Assembly (NCBI GenBank): GCA_017964745.1
Contig: JAGCRJ010000347.1
Span: 1-6,847, forward strand
Length of the DNA stretch: 6,847 nucleotides
Direction: 5' to 3'
From: Lachnospiraceae bacterium
GTDB lineage: Bacteria > Bacillota > Clostridia > Lachnospirales > Lachnospiraceae
The number at the start of each line of letters is the position of its first letter. The stretch's first letter is position 1. Positions 5,922-6,847 of this stretch are shown here, in pieces. The position numbers were made by a program, and so were the translations under genes. The notes beneath the pieces were generated by a model. It had not been told where the DNA came from. It saw only the letters and a program-made list of their open reading frames with translations, and did no database searches.

Positions 5922-6105
5922 TTCCTGATTCCTCACTTTCATATTCAGGGCCCCGGGAGGCCAGCATGTGTTTGTTTTGTACCCCGTACATCTTTAATGA
6001 CGGCGGCCGTATCCTTCAGGTCACAAATACCGAAAGAAATTGATGAATTTAAGAAGAAAAGATTTCTCTGTGCCGTCAGATCCGGCATTTTATCAAAATC
6101 CGCAT
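5922..6105. other. Intergenic gap upstream of the serpin gene
   Basis: These 184 bases between the symporter terminator and the serpin start must hold the serpin promoter if the terminator is efficient. I looked for -35/-10 pairs on the minus strand and found only isolated -10-like hexamers (for example TAAAAT near 6087) with no matching -35. Small inverted repeats (GCCG/CGGC, GTAC/GTAC, GGCC/GGCC) are too short to call. A 64-codon open frame here begins inside the terminator and has no protein character. Confidence 0.5.
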
Positions 6106-6136
6106 AAAAAGAAGAAGACCCGCGGGGGTCTTCTTC
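6106..6136 (-). terminator. Rho-independent terminator of the symporter gene
   Basis: On the minus strand GAAGAAGACCC (6126-6136) pairs perfectly over 11 bp with GGGTCTTCTTC (6111-6121) around a 4-base loop, followed by five T (6106-6110). It lies 21 bases after the symporter stop. On the plus strand there is no T-tract, so it acts in one direction. Confidence 0.92.
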
Positions 6137-6157
6137 CATAACATTTGCTTATTATAT

Positions 6158-6847
6158 TCAGTCGCTGAGTGACTGGGTAACGGGAACTTCGTTCTTCTTG
6201 TCGTAGCAGGAGAATATCTTGTCGATCTCTTCCTTGCCGGGCTTCTTCGTGATCAGGGATACGACGGGCACAATGATAAGTCCCGCAAGCATTACGAATG
6301 CACCTGCATTGATGGGTGACTGGAGAAGTTTCGGAAGAGTGCTCCTGAAGAGCATGTTATAGGTCATGAAGCCTGCTCCGAAGATAAAGCTTACCGCACA
6401 GCCTGCCTTGGTTGTTCCCTTCCAGTAGAGACCATAGAGGAAAGGTGCAAGGAATGCGCCTGCCATTGCTCCCCATGAAACACCCATGAGCTGTGCAATG
6501 AAGGTTACGTTTGAACGATACTGTACGATCGCAAGCACAACGGAGATCGCGATGAAGACAACGATCAATGCCCTTATCCAGAGAACCTGCTTCTTCTGGC
6601 TCATATCCTTGATGACGGTTCCCTTGATAAAGTCAATGGTAAGGGTTGAGCTGGAGGTCATAACAAGTGACGAAAGAGTGGACATTGAAGCCGAAAGAAC
6701 AAGGATGACAACAAGTCCGATAAGTGCGGGGCTTAAGTTGGAAAGCATTGCGGGAATGATCGCATCGAAGCCCTGTGTGGAAACATCTACCATATCTCCG
6801 AAGAGTCTTCCGAAACCGCCGAGGAAATAACATCCGCCGGCAACCAC
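6158..6847 (-). CDS. Sodium:solute symporter (SSS family), N-terminal part beyond window
   Basis: This is the last 229 residues of a sodium-coupled uptake transporter in the cytoplasmic membrane. The frame is open to the right edge, where the first codon is an ordinary Val (GTG), so the true start lies outside; SSS proteins are usually about 500 residues. The segment LVLSASMSTLSSLVMTSSST (49-68 of the visible part) matches the conserved helix whose neighbouring Ser-Thr pair (here S56-T57) forms the second sodium site in PutP and vSGLT. FLYGLYWKGTTKAGC (136-150) is another SSS-typical stretch. Membrane segments are at about 40-65, 90-110, 117-142, 148-168 and 180-200, then a charged cytoplasmic tail with two Lys clusters. 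The substrate (proline, pantothenate, a sugar or another solute) cannot be told from this half. Its terminator separates it from the serpin gene. Confidence 0.92.
   Translation of the reverse strand: MVAGGCYFLGGFGRLFGDMVDVSTQGFDAIIPAMLSNLSPALIGLVVILVLSASMSTLSSLVMTSSSTLTIDFIKGTVIKDMSQKKQVLWIRALIVVFIAISVVLAIVQYRSNVTFIAQLMGVSWGAMAGAFLAPFLYGLYWKGTTKAGCAVSFIFGAGFMTYNMLFRSTLPKLLQSPINAGAFVMLAGLIIVPVVSLITKKPGKEEIDKIFSCYDKKNEVPVTQSLSD

Noticed and set aside
5922..5942. Seven-codon extension of the serpin from ATG 5940-5942
   Set aside because: No ribosome binding site precedes it, and it would add MKVRNQE before a complete lipoprotein signal peptide. ATG 5919-5921 fits better.
5945..6139. 64-codon minus-strand open frame between serpin and symporter genes
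   Set aside because: Its start lies in the terminator stem, no ribosome binding site precedes it, and the translation is low-complexity and unlike a protein. It is best read as intergenic.
1..6847. CRISPR array, tRNA, rRNA, insertion sequence, toxin-antitoxin or phage defence cassette
   Set aside because: No repeated spacing, cloverleaf, transposase motif, terminal inverted repeats or defence domain could be found on either strand by eye.

Overview
The window looks like a piece of chromosome from a low-to-moderate GC anaerobic Firmicute, most likely a Lachnospiraceae-type gut or rumen Clostridium relative. This is inferred from gene style rather than a marker gene: strong AGGAGG-type ribosome binding sites, a lipoprotein serpin with clostridial-type reactive-loop wording, a Cof-type HAD phosphatase, many small GNAT enzymes and a short acidic peptide gene. 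No rRNA, tRNA, CRISPR array, insertion sequence, phage gene or recognisable defence cassette is visible.

Every supported gene lies on the minus strand, so transcription runs from high to low coordinates. At the right edge is the C-terminal half of a sodium:solute symporter (6158-6847), closed by a clear rho-independent terminator (6106-6136). After a 184-base gap comes a secreted lipoprotein serpin (4596-5921). Between the serpin and the next gene is a perfect 12-bp hairpin followed by six U residues (4515-4580). It is shaped like a terminator, but its 3' arm is also the Shine-Dalgarno sequence of the next gene.

A compact co-directional set follows: GNAT acetyltransferase (4065-4514), HAD phosphatase (3244-4059), YbgC-like acyl-CoA thioesterase (2796-3197), an unrecognised 66-residue acidic peptide with two Cys (2529-2729), a second GNAT (1996-2472, start revised to a GTG) and a GT32-type glycosyltransferase (890-1996) that overlaps it by one base. 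Gaps are 5, 46, 66, 56 and -1 bases, consistent with one operon. The enzymes suggest general metabolite modification and clean-up rather than a single named pathway.

The 220 bases from 670 to 889 hold what looks like a 33-codon gene broken by one base, then a candidate promoter, before an unidentified four-helix membrane protein that runs off the left edge (1-669). The most interesting points are the hairpin that combines terminator and Shine-Dalgarno, the frameshifted mini-gene, the small conserved-looking peptide, and the unusual hinge and long reactive loop of the serpin. I see no strong evidence for a wholly new multi-gene system.
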